Shown here piece after piece: positions 57,208 through 64,000 of a DNA stretch of 64,000 nucleotides (the stretch's first letter is position 1; the number at the start of each line of letters is the position of its first letter). The notes beneath the pieces were generated by a model. It was given only the letters and a program-made list of their open reading frames with translations, searched no databases and had not been told where the DNA came from. The stretch spans positions 1 to 64,000 of the forward strand of contig JAAYVE010000018.1 of assembly GCA_012517315.1 (NCBI GenBank), read 5' to 3'. Position numbers and translations under genes: made by a program. This DNA comes from Deltaproteobacteria bacterium. Lineage in GTDB: Bacteria > Desulfobacterota > Syntrophobacteria > Syntrophobacterales > Syntrophobacteraceae.

Positions 57208-58148
57208 TGTTTCCTCGCATCGCCTTTTTCGGAACCCCTGAATTCGCTGTCCCATCCCTCAGGAGACTCGTTTCGGCCGGCGCCCCCCTTGCGGTTGTCG
57301 TGACCCAGCCTGATCGTCCCAGGGGGCGGGGAATCAAGACGACTCCCCCCCCGACGAAAGTCTTTGCCCTTTCAGCTGGAATCCCGGTGCTTCAAGCGGA
57401 ACGGATCAAGGAAAGGGGCGTCCTCGAACGAATCGCTTCCTTCGGGTGCGAGTGCGCCGTGGTGGTGGCTTACGGTCAACTGCTCCCCCAGATGCTGCTG
57501 GATTTGTTCCCCCTCGGGGTGCTCAACGTTCATGCGTCTTTGCTGCCGCGCTACAGGGGCGCAGCCCCCATTCAGCGGGCTCTCCTTTCCGGTGACACGA
57601 CCACGGGGGTCTCGATCATGCTCCTCGATGCCGGAATGGACACGGGGCCAGTGCTCGCGAGGAGGGAAATTCCCATCGTTGAGGACGACTGTTTCGGGAC
57701 CGTTCACGAGCGACTTGCCCACGATGGCGCAGACCTCCTGTGCGACGTGATCCCCCGGTGGAAGGCGGGTCTTCTCCATCCCGAACCTCAGCCGGATTCT
57801 CTGGCGACTTATGCTCCACCGATCCGGAAAGAGGAGCTGCGCCTTTCGTGGGGACTTTCCGCCCGGAGTTTGGTCAACGCCATCCGCGCATTCGACCCCC
57901 TGCCCGGCGCGTTCACGATCTTCGGGACCAAGCGCCTAAAATGCTTCTCGGGCAAGCTCCTCTCCTGGAAACGGGTTGGGGGGAATGCCGGTGAAGTGCT
58001 GGGGGGGAGCGAAACGGGCTTGGTCGTGCTTGGAGGGGACGGAATGGCATTGAGCATCGGCGAACTGCAACTTGAGGGACAAAAGAGGCTGGCTGCGGCG
58101 GATTTTCTCCGGGGTCACCCCATACCCCAAGGCACCGTCCTGCAATGA
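57207..58148 (+). CDS. fmt: Methionyl-tRNA formyltransferase
   Basis: 313 residues. Formylates initiator Met-tRNA using 10-formyl-THF. It has RIAFFGTPEFAVPSL at the start, the PDRPRGRG loop, the catalytic HASLLPRYRGAAPIQ, and TTGVSIMLLDAGMDTGPVL. The start is GTG 57207, sharing one base with the def stop (TAGTG). An ATG at 57168 inside def would add a non-homologous extension. It overlaps the DUF116 gene by four bases (ATGA). Confidence 0.95.
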   Translation: MFPRIAFFGTPEFAVPSLRRLVSAGAPLAVVVTQPDRPRGRGIKTTPPPTKVFALSAGIPVLQAERIKERGVLERIASFGCECAVVVAYGQLLPQMLLDLFPLGVLNVHASLLPRYRGAAPIQRALLSGDTTTGVSIMLLDAGMDTGPVLARREIPIVEDDCFGTVHERLAHDGADLLCDVIPRWKAGLLHPEPQPDSLATYAPPIRKEELRLSWGLSARSLVNAIRAFDPLPGAFTIFGTKRLKCFSGKLLSWKRVGGNAGEVLGGSETGLVVLGGDGMALSIGELQLEGQKRLAAADFLRGHPIPQGTVLQ

Positions 58149-58993
58149 TTGTTCACGAAGTCAAGAGCGGAAGCATGGCTTCTTCCAAGACCCAGCAAGA
58201 GTTCCCGATGTACCGGGAGACCCCCTCCAGGCAGCCCGGGAGAAAGACCCTCGCCTTCCTTCTCGGGTTTACGGCTCTTGCGCTCCTTCTCTTTCTTTTG
58301 CTCGCGTACCTTGTGCCCTACTACGGCTTCAGCGGGATCCATTCCAGACTGCCCTGGATCATGGGTATATTCATGCTGGTGCTGGGGGGCGTCGTCTTTG
58401 TCTCCTTTGTGCTCCTCATCACCGTGACGCTCATGGGACGAGACGTTCCCTTTTCCGCCAAGCTGCGCGGCATCACGCTGAAGTTCCTCCTTCCCGTTCT
58501 CATCGGCGTGGGCCGATTGCTCGGGTTCCGGAAGCAGGATGTGCAGCATGCCTTCGTGGCCGTCAACAACGAGCTGGTCATGGCCCAGTGCCGCAACGGT
58601 CATCCGCCTCGAAGGATTCTTCTGCTCATGCCCCATTGTCTCCAGGACAGTGAGTGCACCGTCAAGATCACCAACCGGGTGGAAAACTGCAAGAAATGCG
58701 GAAAATGCCCCATTAAAGACCTCGTGGAACTGGCGACGAAATACAAAGTGGACCTGGCGGTGGCGACGGGGGGGACCTTCGCCCGCCGTATCGTCATCGA
58801 AAAGCGCCCGGATCTCATCATCGCGGTGGCGTGTGAGCGGGACCTGACGAGCGGCATTCAGGACACGGCTCCCCTTCCCGTCTACGGCATTTTCAATCAA
58901 CGCCCGTTCGGACCTTGCTTCAATACCCGCGTGGCTCTGGACCGGGTGGAGTCCGTGCTCAAAGAGGTGACTGCAATGAGACAGGGAATGTGA
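58145..58993 (+). CDS. DUF116 membrane protein
   Basis: 282 residues. Two hydrophobic helices (about 36-58 and 72-96) precede a cytoplasmic Cys-rich domain: PHCLQDSEC, CKKCGKCPIKDL, then ATGGTFARRI, VACERDL, and GPCFNTRVALDRV. This is the DUF116 family, whose function is unknown; the cysteines suggest a metal or iron-sulfur site. It is translationally coupled to fmt (ATGA overlap) and followed by rsmB, an arrangement seen in other Desulfobacterota, which hints at a role near translation or RNA modification. Confidence 0.85.
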   Translation: MIVHEVKSGSMASSKTQQEFPMYRETPSRQPGRKTLAFLLGFTALALLLFLLLAYLVPYYGFSGIHSRLPWIMGIFMLVLGGVVFVSFVLLITVTLMGRDVPFSAKLRGITLKFLLPVLIGVGRLLGFRKQDVQHAFVAVNNELVMAQCRNGHPPRRILLLMPHCLQDSECTVKITNRVENCKKCGKCPIKDLVELATKYKVDLAVATGGTFARRIVIEKRPDLIIAVACERDLTSGIQDTAPLPVYGIFNQRPFGPCFNTRVALDRVESVLKEVTAMRQGM

Positions 58994-59062
58994 AGACAGG
59001 GTTCCTCCGCCCAGCCCCCGTTTCTTCCCGCCAGTCGGACACTCTCTCAGCAGGAAAAACCC

Positions 59063-60412
59063 ATGATCAACGCCAGGACATTGGCTTTCCAGATTCTCCT
59101 TCACCTGGACCGTAAAGCATCCCATCCGGACAGGCTGATTCGGGGGGCCATGGGTCGGCACGTTCAGTTGGACGACAGGGAGAGGGCACTCCTGACGGAG
59201 TTGGTGTACGGCGTGGTGAGGTGGCAGGGTCGGCTGGACTGGCACATCGACCAATTGAGCCGCGTGAAGCCCGAAAGGATTGCCTCCTCCGTCCGGATCC
59301 TCCTCAGGCTCGCCCTATACCAGATTCTCTTCCTTGACCGTATCCCGGCCCACGCGGCGGTGAACGAAGCCGTGAAGATGACGAGGGCGACGCACCCCCC
59401 TTACCTGGCGGGCTTTGTCAACGGCATCCTGCGGGAAGCCATCCGGACCGGAAAAGAGTGGAAATGGCCTTCCATGGCGAAACATCCGGTGGAATACCTG
59501 GCGGTTGCCACTTCCCACCCCCTTTGGATGGTCAGGCGTTTCCTCAAGGAAATGGGGTTCGATGAAGCCTTCGCATTCTGCTCAGCCAACAATCAGGTGG
59601 CGCCACTGGTCCTCAGGGCCAACACTCTCAAGGTCACGGCTGACCGGCTTGCCGAAAAACTGGAGAGGGAAGGCATCCACTCAGAGCCGTCTCCTCACCT
59701 GCCCCACGCGCTGCGGGTGAAAGGGGTGAGAACAGACCCTTTCGCTTTGGGTTCCTTCCGGGAGGGGTGGTTTCAGGTCCAAGATGAAGCGTCCCAGTTG
59801 GTGAGCCTTCTCCTGGATCCAACGCCGGGAGACCGCGTGCTGGACCTGTGCGCGGGATTCGGAGCCAAGACCACTCACATGGCGGCTCTCATGGAAAACA
59901 GAGGGCGCATCGTCGCGGTGGACGAAGCGGCCTGGAAACTGGATGAATTGACAGAAAACGCCGCCCGGCAGGGGGTGGGTATCGTCGATGTCCACGGGGG
60001 CGATGTGCTTCAGACGCATCCCGAGGACTTGGGCTTCTTCGACCACGTGCTCCTGGACGCTCCCTGCAGTGGACTGGGGACCCTGCGACGCAATCCCGAC
60101 ATCCGGTGGCGCCGCCATGTGAAGGATCCCCAACGCTTTTCCCGGTTGCAGCAGGATCTGATCCGACAGGCAGCGCGCTTTGTGAAGGCAAAGGGTGTGC
60201 TGGTCTACGCCACGTGCACCATATTTTCGGAGGAGAATGAAACCGTCGTGGACCGGTTTCTCCAAACGCACCCGGCTTGGGAGCTGGAGCCCGCGGAACA
60301 GGTCCTCCCCGAGGCGTGTCGCTCTCTATGCCAGGGCGGTTTCCTCAGGACCTGGCCCCACCGGAACGATGTGGACGGTTTCTTCGGGGCGAGATTTCGA
60401 AGAAACCCATGA
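59063..60412 (+). CDS. rsmB: 16S rRNA (cytosine-967-C5)-methyltransferase
   Basis: 449 residues. The N-terminal NusB-like domain (ARTLAFQILLHLDRKASHPDR, VYGVVRWQGRLDW) is followed by a SAM methyltransferase domain with LDLCAGFGAKTTHMA (motif I), the DAPCSGLGTLRRNPDIRW motif and the catalytic-Cys YATCTIFSEEN. It methylates 16S rRNA. Start ATG 59063 follows AGGA, 69 bases after the DUF116 stop. Part of the def-fmt-DUF116-rsmB operon. Confidence 0.95.
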   Translation: MINARTLAFQILLHLDRKASHPDRLIRGAMGRHVQLDDRERALLTELVYGVVRWQGRLDWHIDQLSRVKPERIASSVRILLRLALYQILFLDRIPAHAAVNEAVKMTRATHPPYLAGFVNGILREAIRTGKEWKWPSMAKHPVEYLAVATSHPLWMVRRFLKEMGFDEAFAFCSANNQVAPLVLRANTLKVTADRLAEKLEREGIHSEPSPHLPHALRVKGVRTDPFALGSFREGWFQVQDEASQLVSLLLDPTPGDRVLDLCAGFGAKTTHMAALMENRGRIVAVDEAAWKLDELTENAARQGVGIVDVHGGDVLQTHPEDLGFFDHVLLDAPCSGLGTLRRNPDIRWRRHVKDPQRFSRLQQDLIRQAARFVKAKGVLVYATCTIFSEENETVVDRFLQTHPAWELEPAEQVLPEACRSLCQGGFLRTWPHRNDVDGFFGARFRRNP

Positions 60413-60452
60413 GTCGCCCTCCTTCCCCACCATTCCACCTCGTCAGTTGGCA

Positions 60453-60474
60453 TCATTTTTGATTATAAAAATGA
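60453..60474. other. AT-rich perfect inverted repeat
   Basis: TCATTTTT-GATTAT-AAAAATGA, an 8-bp stem 40 bases after the rsmB stop. It could be a terminator hairpin for rsmB or a binding site over a TATAAA element. Confidence 0.4.
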
Positions 60475-60536
60475 AGGCTCTTTTCATGGAGCGGGAGGTA
60501 CCGGCGGAGATGGACAATGGTTGCAAGGAGTGACAA

Positions 60537-61247
60537 GTGATCAAGAGAGCACTGTTTCTGATCGTCGGTTTTGCAATGATCGCCGGAGGCATCGTGGGCA
60601 TCACCACGGCTGTTTCCAGGGAGAAACACAAGGCCGCCCAAAAGGAAATGGAAACACTCCGGGAGAGGGCACGGCTGGCGGCCGAGGAAGAGGAAAGGAC
60701 ACTCCAGGAGAAGCGCAGGGAAATGGAGATCAGGGAAGCGGCCCTGCTGGATGAAAAACTGCGCGTCCAGGAAGAGCGCCGTTTGGCAGAGGCGGCCTTG
60801 CAGGAGGCTCAAAGGCTGACGAAAGAGAGAGAGCGGCGGGCGGAGAGATTCCGGCCAGCGCCACCCAGGGAGATGGCAGGGGATGCATCTTCGAAAGAAA
60901 AAGCACAGGGTTCTGCTCAGGATGCCCTGGAGCCGCCCGGGAGCGGAAGTGCAAAAAGGTCGGATTCCCGCAAGTCCATTTCTGCGGGAGCCGGGAGACG
61001 CATAGGGGAAGACCCAGAGATCCGCTGGATTTCCAGGAAGGCAAGCCTTGAGGCGGCAAGAAATATGGAGCCCGTGGAATACTACAACAGGGAGACCCGT
61101 CAGTCGGTCCTCGCTGAACCCTACGGGGTCACACATGGTTTCATGCGAGTGAGGGTTCGCATTTGGAAAGGTGACAGGCTGGTCAAGGATTCATGGGTGA
61201 AGGTCCCCCACGGCTTCATTCCGGATAGGCTGTATCCGAGGGTTTGA
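60537..61247 (+). CDS. Membrane-anchored coiled-coil protein of unknown function
   Basis: 236 residues. One N-terminal membrane helix (about 4-24), then a long charged coiled coil rich in Glu, Arg, Lys (about 28-105), a low-complexity Pro/Ser/Ala linker, and a C-terminal domain (VEYYNRETRQSVLAEPYGVTHG, VRVRIWKGDRLVKDSWVKVPHG) that looks globular and beta-rich. I do not recognise it. GTG 60537 follows AAGGAG. It follows rsmB by 124 bases. Confidence 0.7.
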   Translation: MIKRALFLIVGFAMIAGGIVGITTAVSREKHKAAQKEMETLRERARLAAEEEERTLQEKRREMEIREAALLDEKLRVQEERRLAEAALQEAQRLTKERERRAERFRPAPPREMAGDASSKEKAQGSAQDALEPPGSGSAKRSDSRKSISAGAGRRIGEDPEIRWISRKASLEAARNMEPVEYYNRETRQSVLAEPYGVTHGFMRVRVRIWKGDRLVKDSWVKVPHGFIPDRLYPRV

Positions 61248-61306
61248 TGCGAAAGCTCTGGGTTTATTGGAAGGTTCCCCCGAAAAAAGACTGAAAGGAG
61301 AGAGCC

Positions 61307-61789
61307 GTGCCTCTGTCTGCTATGCTTTTCCTCTGCGTTCTTTGTATCCTCACCGGCATTGTGCTTGTCCTGAAAGGGATTTCCACCCGGTCGACACGGA
61401 GAAGTCGCACGGAAGCATCCCCTTGGGAGCACTCTCTAGAAAGGGAAGAGTCCACGCCCGAGCAGGATTCCCCCCTGCCCTTCCATTTTTTGGGAGAAAA
61501 CCGGTTTGCCCGCCGGGCCAGGGTGAAATCGAGCGGATTGTTATCTCTGGAGGAATGCGAGCAGGAGGAAATGGGGCCGACGGCGGACGGGATTCCAACT
61601 CAGGAGCGTCCGGGAAGGTTGGCCTTTCTCACAGCTCCTTTTCGCCGTTTTGCACGGAGAGGAAGGGCGGGGGGCGCTGCGATGGTTCTCGATGAACCCG
61701 TCTCCAGCGGGATCGTTCTGAATCCCAGGGTCCCGGCAAAACCGCACAAACCGACCTCAGATGCCGGAACACCGGGGGACGCCGACTAA
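61307..61789 (+). CDS. Small membrane-anchored protein of unknown function
   Basis: 160 residues. One N-terminal hydrophobic helix (MLFLCVLCILTGIVLVLKG, about 6-24) followed by a charged, probably disordered region without recognised motifs. GTG 61307 follows AAAGGAGAG; an internal ATG at 61322 is the alternative. It is on the same strand and 59 bases after the coiled-coil gene, and may work with it. It converges on metG. Confidence 0.62.
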   Translation: MPLSAMLFLCVLCILTGIVLVLKGISTRSTRRSRTEASPWEHSLEREESTPEQDSPLPFHFLGENRFARRARVKSSGLLSLEECEQEEMGPTADGIPTQERPGRLAFLTAPFRRFARRGRAGGAAMVLDEPVSSGIVLNPRVPAKPHKPTSDAGTPGDAD

Positions 61790-61905
61790 TGGTCCATGAT
61801 TTGCTGGATTATTCCCGAATATTCATCATTTTCATGAGCATCCCGAAAAATCTGGACCATCTTGGGTTCAGGACGAGGGTTTCGTTGGCCCCCTGAAGAA
61901 CCGTT

Positions 61906-63810
61906 TCAGGACACCCTGGCTCCAGGGGATACCGGTTCTTCAGGAGAGACGATGCGAAGAGCTTTGCCGTCGTGGGCTGCGAGGACCATGCCGTGGGATT
62001 CCACTCCCATGAGTTTGGCTGGCTGAAGATTGGCGACCAGGACCACCTGTTTGCCAACCAGTTCTTCCGGCGCGTAGTGCCGGCCGATGCCCGCAACCAC
62101 CTGCCGCTCCTCCCCCATGTCCACCACGAGACGGAGCAGTTTGTTTGATTTGGGGATCTTCTCCGCCTCTTTCACGACCCCCACCCGCAGATCGATCTTC
62201 TGGAAGCTCTCGATTGTGACACCCTCCACCTCAGGCGGTTTGGCGGAAATCTCCCCCTTCTCCTTTTCTTTGACAGCCTGTTCGATGCGAGGGAACAGGG
62301 CTTCTCCCTTGGACACGGGAGTTCCATCCGGCAGAGATCCCCAGACGGCGTCTTCGTCCAGCCTGTAGGCGTCCATGGGTTTTGCGCCTCCGAGGCGTTC
62401 GAGCATCTTCCGGGCCGTGGAAGGCATAAAGGGAGCGATGAGAAGAGCCACCGTCCGGTTGGCTTCCAGGGCGCATCGGATCACGGTTCGCAGGCGCTCT
62501 TCGCAAGCCGGGTCTTTCGCGAGGTTCCACGGGGCGGCGTGGTCGATGTACTTGTTTGCCGCGTTGATACACTCCCAAATGGAGATGAGCGCTTTGTGGA
62601 ACCCAAGCCTGGGAATTTCTTCCATAGCGGTTTGCAGGGCTTGCCTGGCATGGGCTTCCAGTTCCCGGTCCATGGCCTCGGCTTCGGATCCGAAGGGAGG
62701 GATTCTGCCTCCGAAGTATCGGGCGGTCATGGCCAGTGTGCGGCTGAAGAGATTTCCCAGGTCATTTGCGAGATCGGAATTGATGCGCTGCACCAGGGCC
62801 TCTTCACTGAAATTGGCGTCCAGGCCGAAGACCATCTCCCGCATGAGAAAGTAGCGAAAAGCGTCCAGACCATAGCGAGGTACGAGGTCGAGGGGTCGGA
62901 CCACAGCCCCCTTGCTCTTGCTCATTTTCCCTTCGTTGATTTTCCAGTACCCGTGAACGTTCAGGGACTGGTACGGTTCGAATCCGGCCGCCCGAATCAT
63001 GGTCGGCCAGTAGATCCCGTGGGGTTTCAGGATGTCTTTGGCGATGATGTGTTGCACGCAGGGCCAGAATTCCCGGAAGAGAGGCCCGTCGGGGTAGCCG
63101 ATGGCGGAGACGTAGTTGATGAGGGCGTCGAACCACACGTATGTGACATAACGGTCATCGAAGGGGAGGGGGATACCCCAGTCGAGTCGTTCCCTGGGCC
63201 GGGAGATGCACAGGTCTTCAAGGGGTTCCTTCAGGAAGGAGAGCACCTCGTTGCGGTACCGTTCGGGCCGGATGAAGTGGGGGTTGGATTCGATGTGTCC
63301 GATGAGCCAATCCTGGTATTTGCTCATGCGAAAAAAATAATTCGCTTCTTCCCGCTCCACCGGTTCCCGGTCATGATCGGGGCATTTGCCGTCCACCAGT
63401 TCGCGCTCGGTGTAAAACCGTTCGCATCCGACGCAATACAGTCCTTTGTAAGTGCTGAAATAAATGTCCCCCGAGTCATGCACTTTTTGGAGAATGTGCT
63501 GCACCACGCGCATGTGCCCGGGGTCCGTGGTGCGGATGAAACAGTCGTTGGCGATGTCCAGCTTGGGCCATGTTTCTCTGAAAAGGGCACTGATGTGGTC
63601 GGCGTAGCTCTTGGGATCCATTCCTGCTTCCTGCGCCGCCTGAACGATTTTGTCCCCGTGTTCGTCCGTGCCGGTAAGGAAGAAGGTCCTGTACCCCAGG
63701 AGTTTGTGGAAGCGATTGAGCACGTCGGAAACGATGGTTGTGTAGGCGTGGCCGATGTGCGGTTCTGCGTTCACGTAGTAGATAGGGGTCGTCACATAAA
63801 AACGCTTCAT
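61906..63810 (-). CDS. metG: Methionyl-tRNA synthetase
   Basis: 634 residues. It has the HIGH motif (PHIGHAYTT, about 17-25), a zinc-knuckle-like CVGCERFYTERELVDGKC region, the KMSKSKG loop (about 295), the anticodon-binding helical domain, and a C-terminal OB-fold tRNA-binding domain from about 530 (IDLRVGVVKEAEKIPKSNKLLRLVVDMG). ATG 63810 follows AAGGAAAAAGG. Its start overlaps the psp1-type stop by four bases. Ends convergent to the small unknown gene. Confidence 0.97.
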   Translation of the reverse strand: MKRFYVTTPIYYVNAEPHIGHAYTTIVSDVLNRFHKLLGYRTFFLTGTDEHGDKIVQAAQEAGMDPKSYADHISALFRETWPKLDIANDCFIRTTDPGHMRVVQHILQKVHDSGDIYFSTYKGLYCVGCERFYTERELVDGKCPDHDREPVEREEANYFFRMSKYQDWLIGHIESNPHFIRPERYRNEVLSFLKEPLEDLCISRPRERLDWGIPLPFDDRYVTYVWFDALINYVSAIGYPDGPLFREFWPCVQHIIAKDILKPHGIYWPTMIRAAGFEPYQSLNVHGYWKINEGKMSKSKGAVVRPLDLVPRYGLDAFRYFLMREMVFGLDANFSEEALVQRINSDLANDLGNLFSRTLAMTARYFGGRIPPFGSEAEAMDRELEAHARQALQTAMEEIPRLGFHKALISIWECINAANKYIDHAAPWNLAKDPACEERLRTVIRCALEANRTVALLIAPFMPSTARKMLERLGGAKPMDAYRLDEDAVWGSLPDGTPVSKGEALFPRIEQAVKEKEKGEISAKPPEVEGVTIESFQKIDLRVGVVKEAEKIPKSNKLLRLVVDMGEERQVVAGIGRHYAPEELVGKQVVLVANLQPAKLMGVESHGMVLAAHDGKALRIVSPEEPVSPGARVS

Positions 63811-63998
63811 TCCCGGGCCTTTTTCCTTTCATTCCCCCTGGGCAGGGGGTCGAGTTTCTTTTCGATTTCCTTTCCGTCTTCCAGAAGAACGGTGATGGTG
63901 CGTTCGATGATGTTCTGGCGGATCACCTTTCCTTTGCCTTCCGGAAGTTCGATCTTCTTGCCCAGCTTGGGCATGTCTTTTTTCAATTCCCTGTAAGT
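63807..63998 (-). CDS. PSP1-domain protein (YaaT/RicT-like), 3' end only
   Basis: Only the last 63 codons are in the window; the gene runs off the right edge. The visible part, with MPKLGKKIELPEGKGKV and TVLLEDGKEIEK, matches the C-terminal region of PSP1/YaaT proteins. The TGA overlaps the metG ATG (ATGA). psp1 next to metG is a conserved order in Desulfobacterota and Firmicutes, supporting the call. PSP1 proteins (RicT) act in RNA processing and iron-sulfur-linked complexes in Bacillus; the role here is unknown. Confidence 0.75.
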   Translation of the reverse strand, partial: TYRELKKDMPKLGKKIELPEGKGKVIRQNIIERTITVLLEDGKEIEKKLDPLPRGNERKKARE

Positions 63999-64000
63999 TT

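Noticed and set aside
62539-63996. 485-codon plus-strand open frame
   Set aside because: Antisense to metG and the psp1-type gene, both well supported.

Overview
The window looks like a chromosomal segment from a strictly or mostly anaerobic, energy-versatile Gram-negative bacterium, most likely a sulfate reducer or syntroph of the Desulfobacterota (Syntrophobacteria-like). That placement is an inference. It rests on the gene mix: formate-THF ligase and FolD, a periplasmic Tat-exported formate dehydrogenase, a periplasmic [NiFe] hydrogenase, a class I fumarase, a selenocysteine elongation factor with tRNA-Sec, the psp1-metG pair, and many sigma-54 activators. There are no rRNA genes, CRISPR arrays, insertion sequences or integrases. 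The DNA is GC-rich and uniform, so I see no clear island of recent transfer.

Layout. 1-9489 is mostly minus-strand core information processing: the tail of a dacB-type PBP4 gene (+), then, read leftward from 9489, dnaN, gyrB, gyrA, gpsA and an orphan histidine kinase. A 0.9 kb AT-rich intergenic region (9490-10388) separates these from plus-strand metabolism: fhs and folD (C1 metabolism), then a 2-oxoacid dehydrogenase operon with its own lipoate genes (E1-alpha, E1-beta, E2, E3, lipB, lipA) and a PAS sigma-54 activator. 21.8-29.1 kb holds iron-sulfur and redox genes: a CGGC protein, a NifU/IscU-like protein, a Tat-exported lipoprotein superoxide dismutase, an Mrp ATPase fused to a NifX-like domain, a second NifX-like protein, and a periplasmic [NiFe] hydrogenase whose large subunit carries an N-terminal Calx-beta-like domain. 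An EF-hand protein, an alkaline phosphatase, a small unknown protein and fumarase follow.

34.6-43.8 kb is the most unusual region: three consecutive minus-strand genes for exported proteins. They are a 1709-residue multidomain multicopper oxidase, a YVTN-type beta-propeller protein, and a protein that fuses a c-type cytochrome to a branched-chain-amino-acid-binding-like domain. Together they suggest an undescribed periplasmic oxidase/electron-transfer module. 44.2-47.8 kb has a small unknown protein, a GAF sigma-54 activator, a Cys-rich unknown and a methyltransferase-like protein.

48.1-55.7 kb is a formate/selenium block: a PhnD-like binding protein, fdhA (with Cys, not Sec, at the active site), fdhB, selB with an atypical GTPase domain, and tRNA-Sec. 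56.0-64.0 kb is housekeeping: a DUF985 cupin, def-fmt-DUF116-rsmB plus two membrane-anchored unknowns (+), then metG and the 3' end of a psp1-type gene (-).

How the parts may work together (inference): hydrogenase and formate dehydrogenase feed or drain periplasmic electrons, Fhs/FolD handle formate-level C1 units, and fumarase and the 2-oxoacid dehydrogenase serve central carbon. The exported SOD and the copper oxidase hint at a life with occasional oxygen.
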